Source: Beijerinckiaceae bacterium (lineage in GTDB: Bacteria; Pseudomonadota; Alphaproteobacteria; Rhizobiales; Beijerinckiaceae). From it: a stretch of DNA of 43,626 nucleotides. Both the position numbers and the translations under genes were made by a program. The number at the start of each line of letters is the position of its first letter. Position 1 is the first letter of the stretch. Under the pieces are notes generated by a model. It did no database searches. It had not been told where the DNA came from and saw nothing but the letters and a program-made list of their open reading frames with translations. The stretch covers positions 1 through 43,626 of the forward strand of contig CANGFE010000016.1 in the NCBI GenBank assembly GCA_947453155.1, read 5' to 3'. Shown here piece by piece: positions 1 to 7,771 of the stretch.

Positions 1-1
1 C

Positions 2-82
2 GTGATTTCAGCCGATGATGCCAAAGGCAAAAGTTTTACGCTGCAAATGGCCATTCTTGATTTCGATCTGGAAGATTTTTGA
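2..82 (+). CDS. C-terminal fragment of an unrecognised protein
   Basis: An open frame enters from the left edge and ends at a TGA at 80-82, giving about 26 residues that finish in DFDLEDF. The frame is intact, is codirectional with the carbonic anhydrase gene that starts 15 nt later, and has the same codon style, so it is probably the tail of the upstream gene of one operon. The fragment is too short to name a family. The opposite-strand open frame across this region is treated as a shadow. Confidence 0.4.
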   Translation: MISADDAKGKSFTLQMAILDFDLEDF

Positions 83-97
83 GCCTCGGAGCTTCTG

Positions 98-628
98 ATG
101 CCGATTTATTCTCTGGGCGATCTGACGCCTGATCTTCCCGCTGAAGGCCGCTATTGGGTGGCACCCGATGCCAATCTCATTGGCAAGGTGAAGCTCGGCG
201 AAGATGTCGGCATCTGGTTTGGCGTGACGCTGCGCGGCGACAATGAATGGATCACGATTGGCGCGCGTTCCAATGTGCAAGAAGGCACGGTGATGCATAC
301 CGATCCCGGCGCCCCGCTTGTTGTGGGTGAGGGCTGCACCATCGGACACAAGGCCATTCTGCATGGCTGCGTGATTGGCGACAATTCGCTCATCGGCATG
401 GGCGCGACCATTCTGAACCATGTGAAGATCGGCAAAAATTGCCTCGTCGGCGCCAATGCTTTGGTGACGGAAGGCAAAGAATTTCCCGACAATTCGCTGA
501 TCGTGGGCTCGCCCGCCAAAGTCGTGCGCACATTGGATGACAATGCCATTGAGGGCTTGCGCCGTTCGGCCGATCGCTATGTCGCCAATTGGCAGCGCTT
601 CGCGCGCGAGATGAAGAAGATCGGCTGA
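98..628 (+). CDS. gamma-class carbonic anhydrase-like hexapeptide protein (YrdA/PaaY group)
   Basis: This 176-residue protein is built from left-handed beta-helix hexapeptide repeats, for example IGKVKLGEDVGIWFGVTLRG and IGDNSLIGMGATILNHVKIG. Three histidines (H67 in MHTDPG, H84 and H89 in GHKAILHGC) have the positions and the five-residue spacing of the zinc/iron ligands of gamma-carbonic anhydrases. Such proteins are cytoplasmic trimers that hydrate CO2 or have drifted to related acyl-transfer roles, so activity cannot be assumed. The ATG follows a short AT-rich gap after the upstream stop. The rhomboid gene begins 15 nt downstream, which suggests co-transcription. The length is typical for the family. 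Confidence 0.9.
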   Translation: MPIYSLGDLTPDLPAEGRYWVAPDANLIGKVKLGEDVGIWFGVTLRGDNEWITIGARSNVQEGTVMHTDPGAPLVVGEGCTIGHKAILHGCVIGDNSLIGMGATILNHVKIGKNCLVGANALVTEGKEFPDNSLIVGSPAKVVRTLDDNAIEGLRRSADRYVANWQRFAREMKKIG

Positions 629-643
629 GGAGAGCCTGCCCCC

Positions 644-1456
644 TTGAGCGACCAGCCCCGCGAGCGCCTTTTCAATCTACCAGGCGTGATCCTATGGCTG
701 ATCGTAGCGATGGGTGCGCTGCATTTTTTCCGCCAGCATTTTCTGACCAATGAAGATGATGTCGCGCTGCTCGCGGCTTTCTCTTTCGTGCCTGCACGTC
801 TCACTGCGCAATTTGATGCCGCAGGCGTGGCGGCTGTGCTGCGCGCCATCGCTTTGCGCGGCGGTGACGATATCGAAATCGCGAATTATTTCTTTGGCGA
901 TGGATCATTCCAACCTTGGACGGCGCTGTCTTACGCTTTCCTGCACGCCGACTGGATGCATTTCAGCCTGAATTCAATCTGGTTTGCAGCCTTTGGCGCA
1001 CCTGTTGCGCGCCGTTTTGGACCGGCGCGTTTTATCGCTTTGTTTGTCGTCACGGCCCTTGCAGGTACGCTCGCCCATTGGCTGTTTCATGCCTATGATG
1101 CCGCGCCGATGATTGGTGCCTCAGCTGCAGTGTCGGGCGCGATGGGCGCTGCCTTGCGCTTTGTCTTCCAGCCCGGCGCACCGCTTGGCCTAGCTTTGGC
1201 TTTGCGGCCGGATGAACCGCTCGCCTATCGTTTGCGCGCTTTGCCCTTGCGTCATGTGATGCGCGATCAGCGTGTGCTGACTTTCATCATTTTCTGGTTT
1301 CTTTCGAATCTGATTTTTGGAGTGGGTGCACAACCGCTGGGTTTGAGCGATGGCAGCATTGCTTGGCAGGCGCATGTCGGTGGTTTTCTCGCCGGGCTTT
1401 TGTTGTTCTCGGGCTTTGATCCCAAAGGCTCGGATTCCACTTTCGAATTTCGGTAA
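644..1456 (+). CDS. rhomboid-family intramembrane serine protease
   Basis: This is a multi-pass membrane protein of 270 residues. The rhomboid signatures are in order: the H-A-D-W-M-H-F-S-L-N motif in the early membrane region (oxyanion His/Asn), GASAAVSG with the putative nucleophile Ser160, and the last-helix motif AHVGGFLAG with the partner His244. The family cleaves membrane proteins within the bilayer; the substrate here is unknown. The start is TTG at 644, preceded by GAGGAGA at 628-634, and it lies 15 nt after the carbonic anhydrase stop, so the two are probably one transcript. The residue after the serine pair departs from the commonest GASGA form, but the Ser/His dyad is present. Confidence 0.85.
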   Translation: MSDQPRERLFNLPGVILWLIVAMGALHFFRQHFLTNEDDVALLAAFSFVPARLTAQFDAAGVAAVLRAIALRGGDDIEIANYFFGDGSFQPWTALSYAFLHADWMHFSLNSIWFAAFGAPVARRFGPARFIALFVVTALAGTLAHWLFHAYDAAPMIGASAAVSGAMGAALRFVFQPGAPLGLALALRPDEPLAYRLRALPLRHVMRDQRVLTFIIFWFLSNLIFGVGAQPLGLSDGSIAWQAHVGGFLAGLLLFSGFDPKGSDSTFEFR

Positions 1457-1550
1457 GTTTGGCCGAAAGGCGCATATTGTATCGCTTGTGGTGGAGCGGA
1501 TTTGCGCTCATCCTCGTTGAACTGCATCAGCAGGCGGGAGGATGATTGTC

Positions 1551-1982
1551 ATGACAGTCTCACGCATTCTCGCAGTGAAGGGCCGTCACGTCGCGACGGT
1601 CGCACCCGAGCAGACTTTGCATGAAGTTTCTGTTCTTCTTTCAACACAAGGCCTCGGCGCGCTGGTTGTGACAGATCATGACGGGCGCGTGGTGGGAATC
1701 ATCTCCGAGCGGGATGTGGTGCGCGCACTTGCCAAGCGCGGTCCGCAGGCTTTGGGTGAAATGGTCGAAAGCCATATGACGGAGCGCGTCGTTACCGCAG
1801 ACGAGGGCACGACGATCAATGCTCTCATGCAGAAAATGACGAGCGGTCGTTTTCGTCACGTGCCGATTGTGGAGGGCGGGCGCTTGCGCGGTCTTGTCTC
1901 CATCGGCGATGTGGTGAACCATCGCCTGATGGAATTTGAAGCTGAACAACGCGCGCTGAAAGATTATATCGCGACGGCGTGA
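1551..1982 (+). CDS. CBS-domain pair protein
   Basis: This small cytoplasmic protein of 143 residues consists almost entirely of two CBS motifs, roughly residues 10-65 and 75-130 (GRVVGIISERDVVRAL and GRLRGLVSIGDVVNHRL are the repeat ends). Such Bateman modules bind adenine nucleotides and regulate partners or act as energy sensors; the partner is unknown. The longer frame begins at ATG 1542, but the Shine-Dalgarno GGGAGG at 1536-1541 would then have no spacing. ATG 1551 sits 9 nt after it and is preferred. The gene converges on hisI with only 5 nt between stop codons. Confidence 0.85.
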   Translation: MTVSRILAVKGRHVATVAPEQTLHEVSVLLSTQGLGALVVTDHDGRVVGIISERDVVRALAKRGPQALGEMVESHMTERVVTADEGTTINALMQKMTSGRFRHVPIVEGGRLRGLVSIGDVVNHRLMEFEAEQRALKDYIATA

Positions 1983-1987
1983 GGCTT

Positions 1988-2401
1988 TTATTCTGTGAAG
2001 GTGAGACGCGCGCTGCCATCGGCGGCGCGCCCCACTTTGCGATAAAAGCAGGAGCGGCGGCCCGTGTGGCAGGCTTTGCCATCGCCGCCTGCTTCGACAA
2101 CAAGCTGGATCGCATCCTGGTCGCAATCGGTGCGCATTTCGACGACGGTTTGCACCTGACCCGATGTATCGCCCTTGCGCCACAACTCATTGCGAGAGCG
2201 CGACCAATAATGCGCGACGCCTGTTTCCAGCGTCAGGCGCAGAGCTTCCTCATTCATATAGGCGACCATCAGAATATCGCCGCTCGCCTTTTCTGTTGTC
2301 ACGCAGACGATCAAGCCGTCCCGGTCGAATTTGGGCGCGAGCAGGGCGCCTTCTTCAAGGTCGTGCTTGGTGCCGCGCGGGGCGAAAGGGGAGGCGGTCA
2401 T
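1988..2401 (-). CDS. hisI: phosphoribosyl-AMP cyclohydrolase
   Basis: HisI opens the adenine ring of phosphoribosyl-AMP, the third step of histidine biosynthesis, in the cytoplasm. The family features are clear: [55 protein letters not shown] with its basic substrate-binding residues, and the metal-binding set around [10 protein letters not shown] followed by [12 protein letters not shown]. From ATG 2401 it is 137 residues, normal for a monofunctional HisI not fused to HisE. A longer form from GTG 2428 is possible; neither start has a strong ribosome site. It is separated from the folE gene by a palindromic repeat and a terminator. Confidence 0.93.
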   Translation of the reverse strand: MTASPFAPRGTKHDLEEGALLAPKFDRDGLIVCVTTEKASGDILMVAYMNEEALRLTLETGVAHYWSRSRNELWRKGDTSGQVQTVVEMRTDCDQDAIQLVVEAGGDGKACHTGRRSCFYRKVGRAADGSARLTFTE

Positions 2402-2477
2402 GGGAAGCCTGTGTCGAAATGATTTCACGGGCTTTATAGCGCAAGGGTCGCGTCAATGCGAGGCTGTGTGGGTTGCG

Positions 2478-2563
2478 CCGTCATTGCGAGAAGCAAAGCG
2501 ACGAAGCAACCCAGAGCCGCGCATGTTGCCCCTGGGTTGCTTCGCTTTCGCTCGCAATGACGG
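2478..2563. repeat. REP-like intergenic palindrome, copy 1
   Basis: The element opens with CCGTCATTGCGAG (2478-2490) and closes with its exact inverse CTCGCAATGACGG (2551-2563). The inner arms carry GAAGCAACCCAG and CTGGGTTGCTTC, so almost the whole 86 nt can fold into one long hairpin. It lies between hisI and folE. Five more copies occur in this window. Confidence 0.85.
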
Positions 2564-2582
2564 GGCAGGCGTGAACAAAGAA

Positions 2583-2607
2583 AAAGGCGGGTCTTGAGCC
2601 CGCCTTT
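2583..2607 (-). terminator. intrinsic terminator of folE
   Basis: The stem AAAGGCGGG / CCCGCCTTT, read on the minus strand just past the folE stop, is followed by a run TTTTTCTTTG. It lies 3 nt beyond the stop codon. Confidence 0.8.
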
Positions 2608-2609
2608 CT

Positions 2610-3242
2610 TTATTTGAAGCCGCGCAGCAGCGTGTAGAAGCGGGCTTGCTCCGACGGGTCGTCTCGAAAGACGCCCGTGAATTGGGTGGTGACCGTTGAG
2701 GCCCCCTGTTTCTGAATACCGCGCATCGACATGCACATGTGCTCGGCCTCAATCATCACGGCAATGCCGCGGGGCTTCAGCACGCCGTCGATGGCGTCGG
2801 TGATCTGCGCTGTCATGGTTTCTTGTGTCTGCAGGCGGCGGGCGAAAGTATCGACCACGCGCGCCAGCTTCGACAAGCCGACCACGCCTTCAGACGGGTA
2901 ATAGGCAATATGTGCCTTGCCGACGAAGGGGACCATGTGATGTTCGCAATGCGACGCAAAGCTGATGTCGCGCACCAGCACCATGTCGTCATAGCCTTCG
3001 ACTTCCTCGAAGACGCGCTCAAGATGCTCTTTGGCATTGTCGCGATAGCCGCCGAACAATTCTTCATAGGCTTTCACCACGCGCTTGGGCGTGTCGAGCA
3101 AGCCTTCGCGGGCGGGGTTTTCGCCAGCCCAACGCAGCAGGACGCGAACGGCCGCTTCGGCCTCTTCGCGGCTCGGCCGCACAACCGGCTCGACAGCCGG
3201 CTTGGTGTTTCGGGCAGGCAAGGTCTTAACCACGGCATCCAT
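2610..3242 (-). CDS. folE: GTP cyclohydrolase I
   Basis: FolE converts GTP to 7,8-dihydroneopterin triphosphate, the entry step to tetrahydrofolate, as a cytoplasmic homodecamer. The sequence has the family core: [20 protein letters not shown] (zinc ligand Cys and His residues), [31 protein letters not shown] and the zinc-ligand Cys in [12 protein letters not shown]. From ATG 3242 it is 210 residues, the usual size. This start has a good Shine-Dalgarno, TTGGAGG, about 6 nt upstream; the longer frame to 3281 lacks one. The gene is divergent from the IscU-like gene, with about 170 nt for both promoters. Confidence 0.95.
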   Translation of the reverse strand: MDAVVKTLPARNTKPAVEPVVRPSREEAEAAVRVLLRWAGENPAREGLLDTPKRVVKAYEELFGGYRDNAKEHLERVFEEVEGYDDMVLVRDISFASHCEHHMVPFVGKAHIAYYPSEGVVGLSKLARVVDTFARRLQTQETMTAQITDAIDGVLKPRGIAVMIEAEHMCMSMRGIQKQGASTVTTQFTGVFRDDPSEQARFYTLLRGFK

Positions 3243-3416
3243 GTGGCGCCTCCAATCGAGGGTTTCAGGGAATTCTGACAAGTTACGGCGGCGATTTCAG
3301 CTTGGACCAGTGTAGCTTGGCTTTTTCTTTCGGGGGTGCGACCGAAGGCATCACCCTTCTCGTCAGCTCCGCTCCCTCCCTATATAAGGGGCTGATGAGC
3401 TTCTGTCAGGTCACCC

Positions 3417-3854
3417 ATGCTGAATGACATTTACAACCGCCGGATTCTTGAACTGGCAGGCGAAATCCCCCGTTTGGGCCGGTTGGACCAGCCGGATGCG
3501 ACGGCGACTGCCCATTCCAAGCTTTGCGGCTCGACCGTCACCATCGACCTGAAACTGGCCGGGGGGAAGGTCGCGGACTTTGCCCATGATGTGAAAGCCT
3601 GCGCCCTCGGGCAGGCCTCTTCCTCCATTATGGCCCGCAATGTGGTGGGCTCGACGCCCGAGGAATTGCGCGCTGTCCGTGAGGATATGCGCCGCATGCT
3701 CAAGGAAAATGGCGCGCCGCCCGCCGGCAAATGGGCCGATTGCGCCGTGCTCGAGCCGGTGCGCGACTATAAAGCCCGCCATGCCTCGACCCTGTTGACC
3801 TTTGATGCGGTGGTCTCGGCGCTCGACCAGATCGAAACGGGCAAGGCGGGGTGA
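3417..3854 (+). CDS. IscU/NifU N-terminal-like iron-sulfur scaffold protein
   Basis: This 145-residue protein resembles the IscU/NifU-N scaffold on which Fe-S clusters are assembled. The three cysteines are at the expected places: C37 in KLCGST, C62 in KACALGQASS and C109 in ADCAVLEPVRDYKARHAS. It is a divergent alphaproteobacterial branch that lacks the usual isc neighbours. Its stop overlaps the yidD start (GTGA), so the two are translationally coupled. ATG 3417 is the only plausible start in frame. The scaffold function is inferred from the conserved cysteines. Confidence 0.82.
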   Translation: MLNDIYNRRILELAGEIPRLGRLDQPDATATAHSKLCGSTVTIDLKLAGGKVADFAHDVKACALGQASSSIMARNVVGSTPEELRAVREDMRRMLKENGAPPAGKWADCAVLEPVRDYKARHASTLLTFDAVVSALDQIETGKAG

Positions 3855-4156
3855 TCCCCATCGCTCTCTGGCCCCGCCGCCTCGCTCATTGGGCGATCCG
3901 GGCTTATCAATTGACCCTGTCTTCGCTCATCGGGCGCCAATGCCGCTATATGCCGAGCTGCTCCGAATATACCGATGAGGCGATCCAGACCCATGGCTTT
4001 TGGGCCGGCGGCTGGATGGGCTTTGCCCGCATCTGCCGCTGCAACCCTTGGGGGGGCTCTGGCTATGACCCGGCTCCCAAAGACAAGCCGCCGGGAGCCT
4101 CTCCCCTGACGCCCTGGCGCTATGGGCGCTGGCGCTGTGAAGCGATCGACCCATAA
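3851..4156 (+). CDS. yidD: membrane protein insertion efficiency factor YidD
   Basis: YidD is a small membrane-associated protein that assists YidC/Sec-dependent insertion of inner-membrane proteins. The 101-residue frame has the diagnostic block: an amphipathic N-terminus (AHWAIRAYQLTLSSLIG), then CRYMPSCSEYTDEAIQTHG, and RICRCNPWGGSGYDP. The start is GTG 3851, overlapping the last codons of the IscU-like gene by 4 nt. In many bacteria yidD sits in the rpmH-rnpA-yidC region; here it is between an Fe-S scaffold and thrS. A palindromic repeat begins directly after the stop. Confidence 0.93.
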   Translation: MIPIALWPRRLAHWAIRAYQLTLSSLIGRQCRYMPSCSEYTDEAIQTHGFWAGGWMGFARICRCNPWGGSGYDPAPKDKPPGASPLTPWRYGRWRCEAIDP

Positions 4157-4157
4157 G

Positions 4158-4239
4158 CCGTCATTGCGAGCGCGAGCGCGAAGCAACCCAGGGGCAACAC
4201 GTGAGGCTCTGGGTTGCTTCGCTCCGCTCGCAATGACGG
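4158..4239. repeat. REP-like intergenic palindrome, copy 2
   Basis: Outer arms CCGTCATTGCGAG (4158-4170) and CTCGCAATGACGG (4227-4239) and inner arms GAAGCAACCCAG / CTGGGTTGCTTC match copy 1. It begins 1 nt after the yidD stop codon and could act as the transcript end of the IscU-yidD pair. Confidence 0.85.
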
Positions 4240-4339
4240 GAGAAAGCTTGCAAAGTGCGCGACCTATCGGTTATTGCGCATGCCATCACGAAACCCGCTT
4301 ACGCCGACTCGTATCGGCGAGTGAGCAACAGGAGACGAC

Positions 4340-6274
4340 ATGATTTCCGTGACTTTTCCGGACGGCGCCCAGCGCCAGTTCGATGCCGGTGTGACCGGTT
4401 TTGACATTGCCAAATCCATCTCGCCCTCACTCGCCAAGCGCACAGTCGCGATGGCGCTCGATGGTGTTGTGACCGATCTGGCCGACCCCATCACACGGGA
4501 CGCAAAAATCGAATTCGTCAATCGCGAAGACCCGCGCGCGTTGGAACTGATCCGGCATGATTGCGCCCACGTGCTCGCGGAAGCGGTGCAGGCGCTCTTT
4601 CCCGGCACGCAGGTCACGATTGGCCCCGTCATCGACAATGGCTTCTATTATGACTTCTTCCGCGCGGAACCTTTCACGCCGGAAGATTTTGCGGCCATTG
4701 AAAAGAAGATGCGCGAGATCATCGCGCAGGACAAAGCTTTCGTGAAGGAAGTCTGGAGCCGCGATCAGGCGATTGCGCATTTCGAAAAAGCCGGTGAGGC
4801 TTTCAAAGTCGAACTCGTCCAAACGATTCCTGCCGATCAAGATTTGAAAATCTATAAGCAGGGCGATTGGCTCGATCTGTGCCGTGGTCCGCATATGACC
4901 TCGACGGGCAAGATCGGCACCGCCTTTAAACTGATGAAAGTGGCGGGCGCTTATTGGCGTGGTGATAGCACCAAGCCGATGCTGTCGCGCATTTATGCGA
5001 CCGCTTTCGCCAAGCAAGAAGAACTCGACGCTTATCTCAAGCAGCTCGAAGAAGCCGAGCGCCGTGACCATCGCCGTTTGGCGCGCGAAATGGATCTCTT
5101 CCATTTTCAGGAAGAAGGTCCGGGCACGGTCTTCTGGCATCCAAAGGGTTGGACGCTTTTCCAATCGCTCATTTCCTACATGCGCCGTCGCCAACAGCAG
5201 GCGGGCTATGTGGAAGTGAATACGCCGCAAGTGCTGGATCGCGCGCTGTGGGAAACATCCGGCCATTGGCAGACGTATCGCGAAAACATGTTCGTCACCC
5301 AGACGGAAGACGAGCGCGTCTTCGCGCTGAAGCCAATGAACTGCCCCGGCCACGTGCAGATTTTCAAAAATGGTCTGAAGTCCTATCGCGACTTGCCGCT
5401 GAAAATTGCTGAATTTGGCACCGTGCATCGCTATGAGCCGTCAGGCGCGTTGCATGGCGTGATGCGCGTGCGTGCTTTCACGCAAGATGATGCGCATATT
5501 TTCTGCACCGAAGAGCAGATCATGGATGAAGCGATGAAGATCAATGATCTCATCATGTCGATCTATGAAGATTTCGGCTTCACCGACATTGTTCTAAAAC
5601 TCTCGACACGTCCTGAAAAGCGCGTGGGTTCAGACGATGTCTGGGACAAGGCAGAGGCCGCGCTTATGCGCGTGCTGGAAACGGTCGCAGAAGGTGGCGT
5701 TCGCACGGGCGTCAATCCGGGCGAGGGCGCGTTTTATGGTCCCAAGCTTGAATATACTCTGCGCGACGCGATTGGTCGTGAATGGCAGTGCGGCACGACA
5801 CAGGTTGATTTCAACTTGCCGACACGCTTTGGCGCTTTCTACATCGCACCCGACAGCGAGAAGACTGTGCCCGTGATGATCCATCGCGCCATGTTCGGCT
5901 CGCTGGAGCGGTTCACCGGTATTTTGATCGAACATCATGCGGGACATTTTCCGCTGTGGCTGTCACCGCAGCAGATCACTGTGTGCACGATCACACAGGA
6001 GGCTGATGATTACGCGATGGAGATCGTCGCGGAAGCTCGCAAGCGCGGGCTACGGATTGAGGCTGATCTGCGCAACGAGAAGATCAATTACAAAGTGCGC
6101 GAACATTCGCTCGCCAAGATCCCTGTGCTGCTCTGCATCGGCCGGAAAGAGGCGGCAGACAAGTCCGTCTCGATCCGCCGCCTGGGATCACAAGCGCAAA
6201 CATCCATGTCTCTGGGTGAGGCGCTCGATGCCTTGGTCGCCGAAGCCGTGCCGCCGGATTTGAAGCGGAATTGA
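4340..6274 (+). CDS. thrS: threonyl-tRNA synthetase
   Basis: ThrS charges tRNA-Thr with threonine and edits Ser-tRNA. The 644-residue protein has the full class II layout: N-terminal TGS domain (about 1-60), editing domain with [11 protein letters not shown], a catalytic core containing [13 protein letters not shown] (zinc ligand Cys335), the motif 2 region [20 protein letters not shown] and motif 3 [12 protein letters not shown], and a C-terminal anticodon-binding domain. The length is standard. ATG 4340 is preceded by AACAGGAGACGAC, a clear ribosome site. The 100-nt leader after the repeat shows no T-box specifier/antiterminator arrangement. An intrinsic terminator follows. Confidence 0.97.
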   Translation: MISVTFPDGAQRQFDAGVTGFDIAKSISPSLAKRTVAMALDGVVTDLADPITRDAKIEFVNREDPRALELIRHDCAHVLAEAVQALFPGTQVTIGPVIDNGFYYDFFRAEPFTPEDFAAIEKKMREIIAQDKAFVKEVWSRDQAIAHFEKAGEAFKVELVQTIPADQDLKIYKQGDWLDLCRGPHMTSTGKIGTAFKLMKVAGAYWRGDSTKPMLSRIYATAFAKQEELDAYLKQLEEAERRDHRRLAREMDLFHFQEEGPGTVFWHPKGWTLFQSLISYMRRRQQQAGYVEVNTPQVLDRALWETSGHWQTYRENMFVTQTEDERVFALKPMNCPGHVQIFKNGLKSYRDLPLKIAEFGTVHRYEPSGALHGVMRVRAFTQDDAHIFCTEEQIMDEAMKINDLIMSIYEDFGFTDIVLKLSTRPEKRVGSDDVWDKAEAALMRVLETVAEGGVRTGVNPGEGAFYGPKLEYTLRDAIGREWQCGTTQVDFNLPTRFGAFYIAPDSEKTVPVMIHRAMFGSLERFTGILIEHHAGHFPLWLSPQQITVCTITQEADDYAMEIVAEARKRGLRIEADLRNEKINYKVREHSLAKIPVLLCIGRKEAADKSVSIRRLGSQAQTSMSLGEALDALVAEAVPPDLKRN

Positions 6275-6280
6275 TCTGAC

Positions 6281-6310
6281 AACGGCGGGCCTTGAGCCCG
6301 CCGTTTTGTT
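6281..6310 (+). terminator. intrinsic terminator of thrS
   Basis: The stem AACGGCGGGC / GCCCGCCGTT with a short loop is followed by TTTTGTTTTG. It starts 6 nt after the thrS stop. Confidence 0.88.
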
Positions 6311-6358
6311 TTGGGGTGTTTTTCAAGCCATCATGATCTGGGTCCGTTTCGGGCTGTA

Positions 6359-6380
6359 TTGACATTTGTACATACATTTG
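6359..6380 (+). promoter_or_regulatory. possible promoter/operator of the brnTA pair
   Basis: An AT-rich stretch just before brnT contains TTGACA at 6359-6364 and the palindrome TGTACA at 6367-6372 followed by TACATTTG. Known BrnA antitoxins repress their own promoter through a ribbon-helix-helix fold, so an operator is expected here. A good -10 hexamer at 17-nt spacing is not visible, so the assignment is weak. Confidence 0.3.
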
Positions 6381-6390
6381 AGAAGCTGAC

Positions 6391-6705
6391 ATGGATTTCA
6401 GCGGTTTTGATTGGGACGATGGCAATCGCGAGAAATGTCGCAAGCACGGCGTCAGCATTGCTGAGGTTGAAAATCTATTTCTCTCAGTGCCGGGTCTTTG
6501 GCCCGACCTGAAAAACTCTGCTCTTGAACCGCGCACCCGAGCGATTGGGAAAACGGCGAAGGGGCGATGGATATTTGCTGTTTTCACGATCAGATTTCGT
6601 GAGGGTTTTGTTTTGATCCGCCCGATCAGTGCACGCTACATGCATGCGAAGGAGATCGCTCATTATGAAAAAGCTCAAGCTACTTCCGGCTCTTATGAGC
6701 GATGA
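6391..6705 (+). CDS. brnT: BrnT-family toxin (DUF497)
   Basis: BrnT is a RelE-like ribonuclease toxin of a type II toxin-antitoxin system. This 104-residue frame opens with FSGFDWDDGNREKCRKHGVS, matching the family start F-x-W-D-x-x-K-x-x-x-N-x-x-K-H-G-V/I-S, and continues with the beta-strand blocks TRAIGKTAKGRWIFAVFTIR and LIRPISARYMHAKE (family R-x-I-S-A-R-x-A), which carry the conserved basic residues. It is a little longer than typical (about 90), with a C-terminal extension that overlaps the antitoxin start by 41 nt. The toxin-then-antitoxin order is normal for brnTA. Confidence 0.85.
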   Translation: MDFSGFDWDDGNREKCRKHGVSIAEVENLFLSVPGLWPDLKNSALEPRTRAIGKTAKGRWIFAVFTIRFREGFVLIRPISARYMHAKEIAHYEKAQATSGSYER

Positions 6706-6949
6706 AGAGGCCGAAGATTTTGTCGAAAATGCTGATTTGACGGAATATGATCTTTCCCAATTTAAGCCGATGCATTTCGAGCTTCAGCCCAAAAGCGAGC
6801 GTGTGAATATGCGCCTGCCCAAACCCTTGCTTGATGCTGCACGTGCCCGCGCGCAAGCTGAGGGTATTCCCTATCAGCGTTTCATCCGGCGGGCTTTGGA
6901 AATGGCGCTTGCCAGTGATGGGAAAAGCAAAAACAAGCGCAAAGCTTGA
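6665..6949 (+). CDS. brnA: BrnA-like ribbon-helix-helix antitoxin
   Basis: This 94-residue protein has an acidic N-terminal half (LMSDEEAEDFVENADLTEYD), which in this family wraps the toxin. A C-terminal ribbon-helix-helix follows (RVNMRLPKPLLDAARARAQA, then GIPYQRFIRRALEMAL), used for dimerisation and operator binding. ATG 6665 is chosen because AAGGAG at 6649-6654 lies 10 nt upstream; the longer frame to 6629 has no such support. It overlaps brnT by 41 nt, implying translational coupling, and is followed by an intrinsic terminator. Confidence 0.83.
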   Translation: MKKLKLLPALMSDEEAEDFVENADLTEYDLSQFKPMHFELQPKSERVNMRLPKPLLDAARARAQAEGIPYQRFIRRALEMALASDGKSKNKRKA

Positions 6950-6956
6950 AACAGAA

Positions 6957-6978
6957 ATGGCGGGCCAAAGCCCGCCAT
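6957..6978 (+). terminator. intrinsic terminator after brnA
   Basis: The stem ATGGCGGGC / GCCCGCCAT with loop CAAA is followed by TCTTCATTTG. The minus-strand gene ending at 7005 may use the same hairpin in the other direction. Confidence 0.75.
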
Positions 6979-7004
6979 TCTTCATTTGCGTCTCACGAAA
7001 CCAA

Positions 7005-7490
7005 TCAGGCTTGGGCTTCGCCCTCAGGCTTAGGTCCCGCGACCACGCGGCCGACTTGTTCAAGCCCTGCGATGAATTGCTCTTTCGTCTGCACGACGAT
7101 ATCGCCGCGATCCTTGCCGCTCAAACGCGGAGCCTTATCAGGATTGAAATCGCCTAGATTATTTTCAGCTTTCCACGCTGCGAAATCATCCGGGTTCATT
7201 GGCGTGCTGGGCGACTGCCCACCCAAGCTTGTCAGCGGTATTGAGGGTTCAATGCCAGCCTTATAGGCGCGTGCCATGTCTTCGTGATCGAAGTGGTTGA
7301 TGCCCGCGATCGGATAACCTTCCACATTGTGATAGGTCGCCATGCCCCAAAGGGACGGCTGCGGCGGCATGGTGTCATAGAAAATCACGGTCTGATGGTT
7401 TTCTTCGGCGTCTTTTGCTAGGCGCACAGGCCATACGCCCAGCACGAACATGCGGTCATCGAGATATTGAGGTTGTTCCTGATCGTTCAC
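7005..7490 (-). CDS. uncharacterised protein, about 160 residues
   Basis: I do not recognise a family. The product is soluble and acidic, with no signal peptide or membrane segment, and contains many Trp, Pro and Asp residues (VLGVWPVRLAKDAEENHQTV, GMATYHNVEGYPIAGINHFD). The last third is KTKEQ-like charged sequence ending in a Pro/Glu/Gly tail. The first codon is GTG 7490, with AAAGG about 11 nt upstream; ATG 7451 is an alternative. It is the last of three minus-strand genes (8737 down to 7005); the RAM-domain gene ends only 30 nt upstream, so co-transcription is likely. Confidence 0.6.
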   Translation of the reverse strand: MNDQEQPQYLDDRMFVLGVWPVRLAKDAEENHQTVIFYDTMPPQPSLWGMATYHNVEGYPIAGINHFDHEDMARAYKAGIEPSIPLTSLGGQSPSTPMNPDDFAAWKAENNLGDFNPDKAPRLSGKDRGDIVVQTKEQFIAGLEQVGRVVAGPKPEGEAQA

Positions 7491-7520
7491 GGCTGTGCGG
7501 CCTTTCTCAATGCGGCTTTA

Positions 7521-7757
7521 TCAGAAAGCCTTGAATGTGATGATGGTGCGTGTGTCGGCTATGCCGGGAATGATCTGCACTTTTTCGCCAACGAAATGGC
7601 CAATATCGACATCTTTCTCGACATAGAATTTGGCGAGAATGTCGTAGTGACCAGCGATGGAATAAATTTCCGACGCGATTTCAGCTTCGGCCAAAGCGCT
7701 CGCCACTTCATAGGTGCGCCCGAGCGCGCATTTGATTTCGACAAAAAACGTTTGCAT
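7521..7757 (-). CDS. stand-alone Lrp/AsnC ligand-binding (RAM) domain protein
   Basis: At 78 residues this protein is only the C-terminal alpha/beta RAM domain of Lrp/AsnC regulators, without a helix-turn-helix. The signature runs MQTFFVEIKCALGRTYEVA, GHYDILAKFYVEKDVDIGHF and IPGIADTRTIITFKAF. Stand-alone RAM proteins (SMLAsnC type) form ring-shaped oligomers that bind amino acids or act on partner regulators; the ligand here is unknown. ATG 7757 has GGAG 8 nt upstream. It lies 14 nt downstream of the secreted protein gene, suggesting one transcript. Confidence 0.85.
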   Translation of the reverse strand: MQTFFVEIKCALGRTYEVASALAEAEIASEIYSIAGHYDILAKFYVEKDVDIGHFVGEKVQIIPGIADTRTIITFKAF

Positions 7758-7771
7758 GGGTGTGGCTCCGG

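Noticed and set aside
2434-2752. Overlapping short open frames across the palindrome between hisI and folE
   Set aside because: They run through the REP-like hairpin and the folE terminator and have no coding features.
4240-4339. Possible T-box leader of thrS
   Set aside because: The 100-nt leader is too short and lacks a T-box sequence and antiterminator; only a small stem (CGCCGA/TCGGCG) is visible.
4427-5428. 333-residue open frame opposite thrS
   Set aside because: It lies wholly within thrS, whose motifs are unambiguous; the frame follows the codon periodicity of the real gene and shows no recognisable domain or ribosome site.
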